A stretch of 64,000 bases of DNA from Nitrosomonadales bacterium (GCA_016235045.1 JACRME010000013.1:1-64000), one strand, 5' to 3'; counted from the stretch's first letter, positions 48,370 to 55,908 are shown. The notes: generated from the sequence alone by a model not told the origin. Numbers and translations are program-made.

Positions 48370-48915
48370 ATGAAAAGAGCAATCCTCGTCCCGGCAATAC
48401 TCTTGATTGGTAGCCTGTCCGGCGGAAACGCCGATGCGGCAATCGGCATCGAATCCGAAACCTTGACGTTTCTGAACAAGGGCTACCATGGCTCGGTCTG
48501 GTATGGCAGCGGCGGGAAACGAATCCGCTTTGTTTATTCCCGGGTCACCTTCCCCGAGGCATTCAGTCCCGAGGGCTTCACCAACCTGACTGCCCGGTTC
48601 AAGGAGTTCGAATTCGATTTCTTTGTGGGCGAAAAACGCGACGACTTCCGCGGACTATGGATCGCCGTGGGCGGCGGACGGACGGACATGTCGATTGAAT
48701 CGAAAACCACCGGCGCCACCGCAACAATCTCCACCAACGATTTCCATACCGGGACAGGCTATGCCGCACCCATCGCGAACAACTTCTACGTCAATCCGTG
48801 GATCGGGGCGGACGTGCACCTGAATGCGCCGGACAATGTGCAGGTTGGAACCGAAACATGGCATCCCCGCAAGGTCGACCTCGTCGGCGGAATAAAACTG
48901 GGGTTCGACTTCTGA
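48370..48915 (+). CDS. Small exported beta-rich protein, probably outer membrane
   Basis: A 181-residue protein with a signal peptide (AILVPAILLIGSLSGGNADA) and alternating beta-strand pattern that ends in KLGFDF, i.e. a terminal Phe as in outer-membrane barrels. Short lipid A-modifying or OmpW-like barrels have this size, but I see no signature. GGAGG precedes the ATG by nine bases. Function unknown; it converges with the GGDEF-hemerythrin gene. Confidence 0.72.
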   Translation: MKRAILVPAILLIGSLSGGNADAAIGIESETLTFLNKGYHGSVWYGSGGKRIRFVYSRVTFPEAFSPEGFTNLTARFKEFEFDFFVGEKRDDFRGLWIAVGGGRTDMSIESKTTGATATISTNDFHTGTGYAAPIANNFYVNPWIGADVHLNAPDNVQVGTETWHPRKVDLVGGIKLGFDF

Positions 48916-48957
48916 CGATTTGCGAAGCCGTTCCCGGCAGCCGAAAGCGACCCGGCG

Positions 48958-51009
48958 TCAGGAAATATCCTTGCCCTTCAACTGCGCAGCCAACGCCGCA
49001 TCGTGGCCCCGGATATGTTCCAGCAGCCACTCGTGGATTTCCTTGGCCACCGCAGCCAGTTTCTGCTCGTTGAAATTCAGGTTGCCGAACAATTTGCGCA
49101 AGCCCTTTATCTGCCGCTGGTGTTCGATGTGATGATCTTCCAGCCCGGGCAGATTATGGGTCTTCATCAAGTCTTCCTCGGTCTGGAAATGTATCTGGCA
49201 GAGTTCGACCAGCAACTCGACGCGCTGATGCAACTTGGCCGATTTGTCCCCGCTCAATAGCGCATCGAGGATGCCCTGGGTGAAATTGGCCATGGCAACA
49301 TGCTGTGCATCCAGGATGGAAATACCCAGGCTCATATCTCCTATCGGCGACGTGCTCGGAGTCTTGTCCGTCTTGTCGACGGAGGATTTCAGGCTGTTGC
49401 TCAGCACAAACTGGCCCTTGCCGTTGTTCTTCGCCACATACATGGCGTGATCGGCGAGTTGCATCAGCGTCTTGATCGTTTTCGCATCGTTCGGATATCT
49501 CGCGACGCCCAGGCTGCAGCCGACTTTTGCCTGCGCGCCATTGAAATCGAAAGTGAGGGATTGAATGGACTGGACGATGCGCCCCGCAAGTATCGCCACC
49601 TCTTCATCGCTCGCATTGATCAGCACCAGCGCGAATTCGTCGCCGCCGATCCGGTACAGCACCTCGTTGCGGCGCAACTGATTCGAGAGCGTTTGAGAAA
49701 CTTCCCTGAGCACGATATCTCCGGAAGCGTGGCCATACAGGTCGTTGATCGGCTTGAAATCGTCCAGATCGAACAGCAGCAGGGCTACGCGGGATCCGTC
49801 GCGCTCGGCCTGGGCGATGACGCGCTGCAAATCCCGGTCATAGCGCTGGCGGTTATAGAGCAGGGTCAGCGAATCCTGCTCGCCGCGCTGCTCGGCGATA
49901 TGCAGCAATTTCTTCTCTTCCGTCGCATCCTCGAACAGCCAGAAACGCCCGAGGTAGCGATCACTTTCCGGTTCGATCACGGTGTTGGAAATCGTGCGCA
50001 GGATGCGCCCGTCTTTCAGCGAAAAATAGGCCGGCTCGGTCAACGAGCGAGTTTCAAGGATTCCGGCAATCGTCTTGAAGAAGCTGTCCGCTTCGGCGAC
50101 GATCTGCCCCAGCCGCAACAGCAATGCATCGTTTTTCATGCCGATCATCTGCTCGGTCGTGCCCAGCATGAACATCCGGCTGAAGGCAGCGTTGCAATAA
50201 CGGATATGGCTGCGGTCGGCGAAAATCACCCCCACCGGCATGGTGGCCAGCAACGCGTCCAGCGTGGATTTTTCATTGTTGAGCTCGGCCAGGCTGGCCG
50301 CTTGCGAATCCCGGTTGCGCACCAGTGCCTGGGCCATGCCCTGGAAGCTGGTTGTCAGTTGCGAAATCTCGTCGTCTCCGGGCGCCAGCAACGGGGTGGG
50401 ATAATCCAGGTTGCCCGAGGCAAATTGCTGCGCGGCCTTGTTCAAATTGACCAGCGGGCCGACCATGCGGCGGATTTGCACGAAGAATGGCAGCATGAAA
50501 ATCGCGAACCAGAACAGCGAGAAGTACATGCTTTCCTGAATCAGGCTCTGGCGCGCCTTCGCAATATCGTCCGTGCGCACGCCCATGCGCACCGTCCCCA
50601 GGAACTGGTCCCCGCGGGAAAGCGGAACAATCGTGTTGTAGCAACCGTCGCGGCTGTTGGGATCGAATTCGGTGTCTGCGCGCGTATGCACCTCGCCGAC
50701 CTTGTACACAACCTGCCCGATATTGTCCTTCAACTGGAAATTGCACAGCGGCAGTTTGGTTTGCACGTCCTGCAGCCTTGCCTGCAACAGCGTCAAGTCC
50801 TGCTCGAACAGCGGATCGGCCAGAACGCGGCTCAACAAATAATTGCTGCTGCGCAGGTTCGATTCGGCCTGCCGGATGAAGTATTCCTGCACCAGATAAA
50901 CCTGGCTGACCAGGATCGCTGCCAGACTGAGCGCGACGATGGCGGTCAGGGACAGGAACAACTTGAACTGTATGGAACAGCGACTCGCCTGCAGAAGATT
51001 TGATAGCAT
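48958..51009 (-). CDS. Membrane diguanylate cyclase with HAMP, PAS and C-terminal hemerythrin domain
   Basis: A 683-residue protein: helix at 17-39, periplasmic sensor (about 40-160), second helix (162-182), HAMP (about 183-235), PAS (about 250-360), GGDEF (intact near 456; FDLDDFKPINDLYGHASGDIV) and a bacteriohemerythrin domain (about 555-680). The di-iron ligands are visible: LDAQH, IHFQTEE, HHIEHQ, HEWLLEHIRGHD. Hemerythrins bind O2 (or NO), so the likely role is to tie c-di-GMP synthesis to oxygen or redox state; GGDEF-hemerythrin fusions are known but not common. It is divergent from the lysis operon behind element B. Confidence 0.92.
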   Translation of the reverse strand: MLSNLLQASRCSIQFKLFLSLTAIVALSLAAILVSQVYLVQEYFIRQAESNLRSSNYLLSRVLADPLFEQDLTLLQARLQDVQTKLPLCNFQLKDNIGQVVYKVGEVHTRADTEFDPNSRDGCYNTIVPLSRGDQFLGTVRMGVRTDDIAKARQSLIQESMYFSLFWFAIFMLPFFVQIRRMVGPLVNLNKAAQQFASGNLDYPTPLLAPGDDEISQLTTSFQGMAQALVRNRDSQAASLAELNNEKSTLDALLATMPVGVIFADRSHIRYCNAAFSRMFMLGTTEQMIGMKNDALLLRLGQIVAEADSFFKTIAGILETRSLTEPAYFSLKDGRILRTISNTVIEPESDRYLGRFWLFEDATEEKKLLHIAEQRGEQDSLTLLYNRQRYDRDLQRVIAQAERDGSRVALLLFDLDDFKPINDLYGHASGDIVLREVSQTLSNQLRRNEVLYRIGGDEFALVLINASDEEVAILAGRIVQSIQSLTFDFNGAQAKVGCSLGVARYPNDAKTIKTLMQLADHAMYVAKNNGKGQFVLSNSLKSSVDKTDKTPSTSPIGDMSLGISILDAQHVAMANFTQGILDALLSGDKSAKLHQRVELLVELCQIHFQTEEDLMKTHNLPGLEDHHIEHQRQIKGLRKLFGNLNFNEQKLAAVAKEIHEWLLEHIRGHDAALAAQLKGKDIS

Positions 51010-51268
51010 GGTATCCCCCTTCCGTTATCGTCTTCGAGAACCCTCACTCCGGTTTTTTGGACTTTTTCCGGTACAGTCGAGTTCCGCAACCAATGGCTTT
51101 CGAAGCCATCCTACTCCAGCCAAAGGCAACTGTCCGATCTTGTCGATATTGTGACAATGGAAGAAAAATCGGAACATCGGCGCTTTGCTGGAACGGCAAT
51201 CAGCCAACAGGCAACTTCACCTCGGTGTTTGTCCTAGGCCGGCGGGAAAACCGGTCCGCCTGGCCGCA

Positions 51269-51500
51269 TTGACACCCCCCGCCCAACTCCCCTAAAGTTC
51301 GCCTACTTGCATGTCCGCCGCAAGCACATCGCTCCGCACGCACGGTGCGAGGCTCGCTGCGGAATCCCCAGAACGATGCGGTGGCGGCATAGCCGGACAC
51401 CACCGGCGCACCCTAGCGGGTAAGGAGGCTGGCGCAAGAACCGAATCCCGCGCGTGCGGGATAACGTCGCCAGTGTGACTTGTTCAGCAAAGGGGAAACG
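51269..51500 (+). promoter_or_regulatory. Recurrent promoter plus structured leader, copy B
   Basis: TTGACA (51269-51274), 17-nt spacer, CTAAAG (51292-51297), then a leader of about 200 nt. Stems visible: CGCAC/GTGCG around 51336-51350, a long GC-rich arm (about 51379-51420) absent from copy C, and TCCCGC/GCGGGA at 51446-51461 inside a wider stem. The leader ends TTGTTCAGCAAAGGGGAAACG with the GGGG Shine-Dalgarno directly before the ATG at 51501. The length and conservation suggest a regulatory RNA rather than a plain untranslated region. Confidence 0.68.
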
Positions 51501-52424
51501 ATGGACCTGCACCTCACCGAGAATCCGCTCTCAGCTTTTCATTCTTTATCCCGCAACCTGAATTCCGTGGAAGCCAGGTTGGCCGGAAAAATTATTGGTG
51601 TGCTCTTCGCCGTCATGCTTGGAGCGTGTGCAAGAGTTGAGGCTCCCCCGGAAACGGCACCCGCCCAGGCTGCAGCACCCGCAAGAGAACCGGCATCGGG
51701 AGAAGCGCCTGCCGCCTTGCCAAGCCCGGCACCGGCGCCCGCCATGGCAGGAGAGGCCGCCCCGGAAGCCCAGGTGCTTACGCACAAAAAGCGCCTCTAC
51801 AAGGCCAAACCCGCTGCCGCTGCCATGACTGCATCCGCCGCAGCGGCTCCGGCGCCGGACGACGAAATCAGCTCTTACCTGGTAAAGGTCGAGGCCAACA
51901 GGGAGATCAAAAAGAGTATCGATCCGGGCATCCAGTCGTCCGGCCAATTGAAAGTATGGGTCGGCCAACCCAAGTATGAACCTGCAACGCTGACGGGAAT
52001 GAGCGCGGCAAGCGCCACCCTGTACACCAACGCGCCAGCCCTGAGCGCAAAGATAGCGCCCAGCTTCCCCGACGATCCCAGCGCCTTCAGCGTGGAGCCC
52101 GATACGAGCAAGTGCCAGGCAATCGAACCGACCGGCAGCACCGTGCTGTTCAAGATTATTCCGAACAAGACCGGGCAATTCAGGGTTGGCGCAACCGTGG
52201 AGCTCTACAAGAGTCCGGCGTGCGCCGGAGACGCGGCCACCAAGACCGCCGAGCCGATTACCGTGAAGGTCGTTACCTCGGTGGAAACCCTCCCGCTGAT
52301 GGAAGAAGCCTGGCGGGCCTTCATGAATTTCTACAAGGAAATTCTGGCTGCCTTCTTCGCCACGCTGGTGATCGTATTCAGAAAGCAACTGGCCAAATTG
52401 TTTCACCTTGGCGAGAAGACTTGA
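51501..52424 (+). CDS. Ala/Pro-rich lipoprotein with C-terminal membrane helix
   Basis: A 307-residue protein. The N-terminal hydrophobic segment (IIGVLFAVMLGAC) reads as a lipoprotein signal but follows an unusual 28-residue leader; then an Ala/Pro-rich linker (about 45-110), a beta-rich domain (about 120-265) with VKVWVGQ-like strands, and a C-terminal helix (ILAAFFATLVIVF) with basic tail. A protein held at both ends could span from the outer to the inner membrane. I do not recognise the family. First gene of the operon with endolysin and holin; 47 nt separate it from the endolysin start. Confidence 0.72.
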   Translation: MDLHLTENPLSAFHSLSRNLNSVEARLAGKIIGVLFAVMLGACARVEAPPETAPAQAAAPAREPASGEAPAALPSPAPAPAMAGEAAPEAQVLTHKKRLYKAKPAAAAMTASAAAAPAPDDEISSYLVKVEANREIKKSIDPGIQSSGQLKVWVGQPKYEPATLTGMSAASATLYTNAPALSAKIAPSFPDDPSAFSVEPDTSKCQAIEPTGSTVLFKIIPNKTGQFRVGATVELYKSPACAGDAATKTAEPITVKVVTSVETLPLMEEAWRAFMNFYKEILAAFFATLVIVFRKQLAKLFHLGEKT

Positions 52425-52471
52425 GCGATTTGAAACTGAACCACGTTTGTTAACCTGATACAGGAGGCACT

Positions 52472-53005
52472 ATGGCTGACTTCGCATCTGCATTTGCCGC
52501 AACCATGAAAGCCGAGGGCGGGTATGTAAACGACCCGCAAGACCCCGGCGGCGAAACCTACAAGGGCGTCGCCCGCAAGATGAACTCCAAATGGGACGGC
52601 TGGATACACGTCGACCTGGCGAAGAAGGAAAAGAACTTCCCCGCCAACCTCGACAAGAACACCGCCCTGCAAGACAAGATCAAGACCTTCTACGAGATCA
52701 ACTACTGGGACAAGGTGCGCGGCGACGACATCGTCAACCAGAACGTGGGCGAATGCATCTTTGACTTCGCCGTCAATGCCGGCCCCATCACCAGCGCCAA
52801 GCTCGCGCAGATCACCATCGGCGCAGAACCGGACGGCACCATCGGCCCCGTCACCCTGGGCAAGATCAACGCCGAAGATCCGCGCGTCTTCATCGCCCTC
52901 TTCTCCCTGCACAAGATTGCGCGCTACGTCCACATCTGCGAAAAACGGCAGGAGAGCAAGAAATTTTTTTACGGCTGGGTCAAACGCACACTGGAGGCAA
53001 TCTAA
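52472..53005 (+). CDS. Phage-type endolysin, glycoside hydrolase family 108
   Basis: A muramidase of 177 residues. The N-terminal catalytic motif KAEGGYVNDPQDPGGETYKG is that of GH108 lysozymes, with Glu about residue 14 as catalytic acid; the C-terminal peptidoglycan-binding-3-like part contains IGAEPDGTIGPVTLGKIN. No signal peptide, so it needs a holin for export, which is encoded 2 nt downstream. AGGAGG precedes the ATG. Such pairs occur in prophages and gene transfer agents, but no head or tail genes are nearby. Confidence 0.9.
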   Translation: MADFASAFAATMKAEGGYVNDPQDPGGETYKGVARKMNSKWDGWIHVDLAKKEKNFPANLDKNTALQDKIKTFYEINYWDKVRGDDIVNQNVGECIFDFAVNAGPITSAKLAQITIGAEPDGTIGPVTLGKINAEDPRVFIALFSLHKIARYVHICEKRQESKKFFYGWVKRTLEAI

Positions 53006-53007
53006 TC

Positions 53008-53517
53008 ATGGCTAACCTTCGCACCCCCCCATTCAGCAGCGGCACAAGCACACTCGTCACCTCGGTAGGCGACGCCATCGACAAGATCGTCACCACCGAC
53101 GAAGAGAAAAAGGAACTCGACAGCGAACTCGGCAAAGCCAACCTGCAATACCAGATGCAGATGGCCACCCTCGGGCTGCAGGAGACGCAGGCTTATCTCG
53201 GCGACGCCGCCAACGCGCGCGAAAACCAGAGCCGCGTGCAGGAATCAGAACATGCGAGCTGGCTGGCAAAAAACGTCCACCCCGTCCTCGCCGTCAGCAT
53301 CATCGGCCTCACCTTCTTCATGTACTGGTACATCGCCTTCAGCGACCAAAGCGCCACCCACATCATGGCCCCCGATTCGCCGATGAAGGACATCGTCATC
53401 TACATCCTGGGCGCGCTCACCACCGTCGCCACCCAGGTCGTCTCCTACTTCTTCGGCTCCAGTTCGGGCAGTGCGGACAAGAGCAAGGCGCTGAACGCGT
53501 TCCTCAAGAAGGGCTGA
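53008..53517 (+). CDS. Holin-like membrane protein (3TM/gene-transfer-release type)
   Basis: A 169-residue protein with an N-terminal charged, coiled-coil-prone half (EEKKELDSELGKANLQYQMQ) and two clear membrane segments (PVLAVSIIGLTFFMYWYIAF and IVIYILGALTTVATQVVSYF), ending in SSSGSADKSKAL. This layout matches holins annotated as 3TM holins for gene-transfer release. TGGAGG lies ahead of the ATG, and the gene follows the endolysin by 2 nt, which is typical for a lysis pair. Confidence 0.72.
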   Translation: MANLRTPPFSSGTSTLVTSVGDAIDKIVTTDEEKKELDSELGKANLQYQMQMATLGLQETQAYLGDAANARENQSRVQESEHASWLAKNVHPVLAVSIIGLTFFMYWYIAFSDQSATHIMAPDSPMKDIVIYILGALTTVATQVVSYFFGSSSGSADKSKALNAFLKKG

Positions 53518-53588
53518 CGGATGGAAAACGCCAGATTGACGAACGCAACAGGCCGCATCCCGTCAACCGGACACCCCTTGGGCTCAAT

Positions 53589-53852
53589 ATGGAAATGAAA
53601 AAAATCAACTCCGGCAAGCTGCGCGCCATCGGCTACGACGCGCGGGAGCGCATCCTGCAGATCCAGCTAGACAACGGCGACACGCTCCAATACAGCGGCG
53701 TGGGAGAAGACATCTGGCGCCGGTTAAGCAGCTCCGGGGCGGCCTGGAGCTACTATCGCGACAACATCGACGAAGAATTCACCGTCAAACGGGTTGCCGC
53801 CGCCGCCCCCTCCGGCAAGAACCCGCTCGACGACCTGTTCAAGCAAAAATAA
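53589..53852 (+). CDS. KTSC-domain protein
   Basis: An 87-residue protein with the KTSC domain: IGYDARERILQIQLDNGDTLQYSGV and the WSYYRDNIDEEFTVKRV end. KTSC domains are small and of unknown function, frequent in phage and accessory regions. The start may be the ATG at 53589 or at 53595; no strong ribosome site. It lies 71 nt behind the holin and is probably in the same transcript. Confidence 0.8.
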   Translation: MEMKKINSGKLRAIGYDARERILQIQLDNGDTLQYSGVGEDIWRRLSSSGAAWSYYRDNIDEEFTVKRVAAAAPSGKNPLDDLFKQK

Positions 53853-53877
53853 GCGCGGGGTCGGCGCGCAACCGCTG

Positions 53878-54144
53878 CTACCGCTTTCGCAGATGAAGCT
53901 CCGGCTTCCGGATCAGCGCGTATTCGAGCGCATTGGCCAGACTGTCGACCAATGCCTTTTGCAACTCGGGATCGAGATCATCGGCTGGATCGATTGACGC
54001 ATGATATTCGGCCGTCGATATCTGGTGCTTGTCTGTGTCAAACGCGGCAACATGAACCGCCTTTGCGTCAGTCCAGTACTCGATATTGACCGACGCCCCG
54101 TTATCCAGGCGAAATGCATTCCTGTTTACTTTATGCCGACTCAT
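53878..54144 (-). CDS. Small protein of unknown function
   Basis: An 88-residue soluble protein from the ATG at 54144, supported by AAGGAG six bases ahead. Beta-rich front (FRLDNGASVNIEYWTDAKAVHVAAFD) and helical back half. No family recognised. It converges with the KTSC gene (25 nt apart). Confidence 0.65.
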   Translation of the reverse strand: MSRHKVNRNAFRLDNGASVNIEYWTDAKAVHVAAFDTDKHQISTAEYHASIDPADDLDPELQKALVDSLANALEYALIRKPELHLRKR

Positions 54145-54299
54145 TTTGAACTCCTTTCTTTCGACGGTTGGTAGCGGAGTTTCCATACTTGCTAGTGCTC
54201 AGGCGACGAAGCTGTGTTGGCGCGTAAAAATCCTCGCTTCTGCCGTCTGTATTCTGAACCTGAAACGACCCGAGAAACAGACTAAATTGCTTGTGGTTA

Positions 54300-54491
54300 T
54301 TGACATCCCCCGCCCCGCTCCCCTACAGTTCGCCTTACTTGCAGATCCGCCACACGCACATTACCCCGCACGTACGGGGTGAGGCTCAAAGCGGAATTCC
54401 CAGAACAGGATGGCTGGCGCAAGGCAACAATCCCGCATCGACGGGAAACGTTGCCGGCATCACACTTGTTCAGCAAAAGGGGAACACCGGA
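54300..54491 (+). promoter_or_regulatory. Recurrent promoter plus structured leader, copy C
   Basis: TTGACA (54300-54305), 17-nt spacer, CTACAG (54323-54328), then about 160 nt resembling the leader of copy B. The first stem is CCCCG/CGGGG here and CGCAC/GTGCG in copy B at the same place, so bases differ while pairing is kept. Shared unpaired stretches are GAGGCT, GCGGAAT, CCCAGAAC and GGCTGGCGCAAG; the last hairpin GGCAAC..TCCCG/CGGGA..GTTGCC is clear. It also ends TTGTTCAGCAAAAGGGGAAC. Downstream only doubtful short frames follow. Confidence 0.68.
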
Positions 54492-54671
54492 ATGCAAGTC
54501 TCACCGAATTTTCTTGTTGCAGTCACGCGCAGGCCTGGCCTGTGCAAATCCGATGTTGCCGCAGTACTACCCGATATGGAAATCGTGTCCCGCAGACCGC
54601 GCGAAGATGGGATAGGCCATGCTTGCGGCCGCGCTCGTTCATCGCTGCCCGGCCCACGCGGATACCGGTGA
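54492..54671 (+). CDS. Doubtful 59-residue frame behind leader C
   Basis: The ATG at 54492 sits where the first codon of the lipoprotein gene sits behind leader B, and GGGG precedes it. The product (MQVSPNFLVAVTRRPG...) has no signal peptide and its codons are not typical of the window. I suspect a decayed gene or non-coding sequence rather than a working protein. Confidence 0.25.
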   Translation: MQVSPNFLVAVTRRPGLCKSDVAAVLPDMEIVSRRPREDGIGHACGRARSSLPGPRGYR

Positions 54672-54810
54672 TATGCAACTGCAGGTTTTACCGAGTATCA
54701 AGAAGATCGATGGAAAGGCGATATATAACCTGAAGGAACAGTGCCGTACAAATAGAGCACCGCCGGGTAAAAGGGAGTTGGATTCAACCCGGAAAATCCA
54801 TTAGCCGCTT

Positions 54811-54912
54811 TATCCCCTCCCCCTTGCAGGGGGAGGGTTAGGGAGGGGGTAGAAACGTTACCATGCCACAACTCTACCCCCATCCTGGCCTTCCCCCTGC
54901 AAGGAGGAAGAA
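54811..54912. repeat. Paired CCCTCCCCCTTGCAGGGGG repeats
   Basis: Unit one (CCCTCCCCCTTGCAGGGGGA followed by GGGTTAGGGAGGGGGTAGAA) and unit two (TCTACCCCCATCC ... CCTTCCCCCTGCAAGG) face each other, so TAGGGAGGGGGTAGA and its partner can pair. The same pair, in the same arrangement, is inside purL at 62171-62345. Confidence 0.85.
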
Positions 54913-54988
54913 CAAGTTTGGCTCGAATGGATTATCCGGGTTCAACGCGATGTTGCCCGGCAGAATCATAGAACCAGGGAGAATAAAC

Positions 54989-55243
54989 ATGAAAGAACAA
55001 ATCGTCCGCGTTTCACCGATCCGAACCGCCAAGGTTCTTGCGGTTCTCTACTTTCTGATGGGCCTGCCATTTATTGGCCTGATGGCGATCACGTATATGC
55101 TTGCCACAGCCGCCGAGCCAAAGATAAGCCTCCTGATCTTCCTGCCGTTTGCCTACCTGATCTTCGGCGTCATATTCACGGCGATAGGCGCGCTGGCTTA
55201 TGACGTCGTTGCAAAATGGGTCGGCGGCGTCGAACATACATAA
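54989..55243 (+). CDS. Small two-helix membrane protein
   Basis: An 84-residue protein with two hydrophobic segments (VLAVLYFLMGLPFIGLMAITYML and LLIFLPFAYLIFGVIFTAIGALAY). The layout resembles small DUF3566-like integral membrane proteins, but I cannot confirm the family. GGGAG lies seven bases before the ATG at 54989. Transcription would have to start within or behind the repeat block. Confidence 0.7.
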   Translation: MKEQIVRVSPIRTAKVLAVLYFLMGLPFIGLMAITYMLATAAEPKISLLIFLPFAYLIFGVIFTAIGALAYDVVAKWVGGVEHT

Positions 55244-55325
55244 ACAGCCATACAAACCGGGGATTGCTGTCGGAGGGTTGAGGCATATCCAGAATGCGCG
55301 TCCCCGACGATCCTCGTGCGGCAGT

Positions 55326-55736
55326 TCAGAACCTTGCGTTCGCCACCGGGCGCACGATCAGCCTCAGGCTGGACACCCCTTTGTTTTCAACCAGGAAGAA
55401 ATTCAAATTGCAGGCGACGACTTTGCCCTGCTTGTCTACCGCCTCGAACACATGATCGCAGTGGCAGATGTAATTCAGCATCGGGTCAATCCGATTCCCC
55501 TGCATGAGGGGAATGTCGGCGAAGCTCGGGATCAGGCAGGAAATGTGCTGCCAGAACAACTCGTGCTGGCGGTAACCGAAGATCGTCTCGGCGCACATGC
55601 CGCATTCCTGGATGAAGCCGCCCGCGTCCAGCGCCAGGGCCGGGGGAGAACGCCAGCCTGCAGCACGCTGATCGGCCAGCATCTTCAGGGTAGTGCTGGG
55701 GAGCGTGTCGATTTTGTTATCAACCTGCAAATCCAT
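55326..55736 (-). CDS. Stand-alone PAS-like sensory protein
   Basis: A 136-residue protein that reads as a single PAS-like domain: PALALDAGGFIQECGMCAETIFGY followed by HVFEAVDKQGKVVACNLNFFLVENKGVSSLRLIVRP, matching the front helix and the strand pair of PAS folds. Five cysteines (including CGMC and CHC) could bind a metal or cofactor. There is no output domain. The ATG has AAAGGA seven bases upstream. It follows a 38-residue gene by 55 nt on the same strand. Confidence 0.65.
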   Translation of the reverse strand: MDLQVDNKIDTLPSTTLKMLADQRAAGWRSPPALALDAGGFIQECGMCAETIFGYRQHELFWQHISCLIPSFADIPLMQGNRIDPMLNYICHCDHVFEAVDKQGKVVACNLNFFLVENKGVSSLRLIVRPVANARF

Positions 55737-55791
55737 ATTCCGGTCCTTTCCGTGGTTTGATTCGGGCCTCTGTGCCGTTCAAGCGACATCG

Positions 55792-55908
55792 TTATTCCGG
55801 AAGCGTCGTTCTGGCGAGATGCCATGCCCGTTGGGCGCCGATCCCCTGCTGGCGGTAATAACGATAGTTTCCGTAGAATCGAAAGAGTCTGTCCAGTATG
55901 CGAAACAT
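55792..55908 (-). CDS. Small protein of 38 residues
   Basis: The ATG at 55908 has a strong AAAGGAG five bases upstream, better placed than most in this window. The product, MFRILDRLFRFYGNYRYYRQ followed by QGIGAQRAWHLARTTLPE, is very basic and aromatic. The probable co-transcription with the PAS-like gene suggests a joint role, but nothing is known. The longer frame to 55980 lacks a start of similar quality. Confidence 0.6.
   Translation of the reverse strand: MFRILDRLFRFYGNYRYYRQQGIGAQRAWHLARTTLPE

Noticed and set aside
51298-51500. Leader B as a c-di-GMP-I (GEMM) or cobalamin riboswitch
   Set aside because: Tempting because of the c-di-GMP genes and the GGTGC start, but the conserved GEMM segments (GGCAAACC, GACGCAAAGCC) and the B12 box are absent by eye.
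54619-54804. 61-residue frame MLAAALVHRCPAHAD...
   Set aside because: No ribosome-binding site, no recognisable domain and odd codon use; probably chance or gene remnant.
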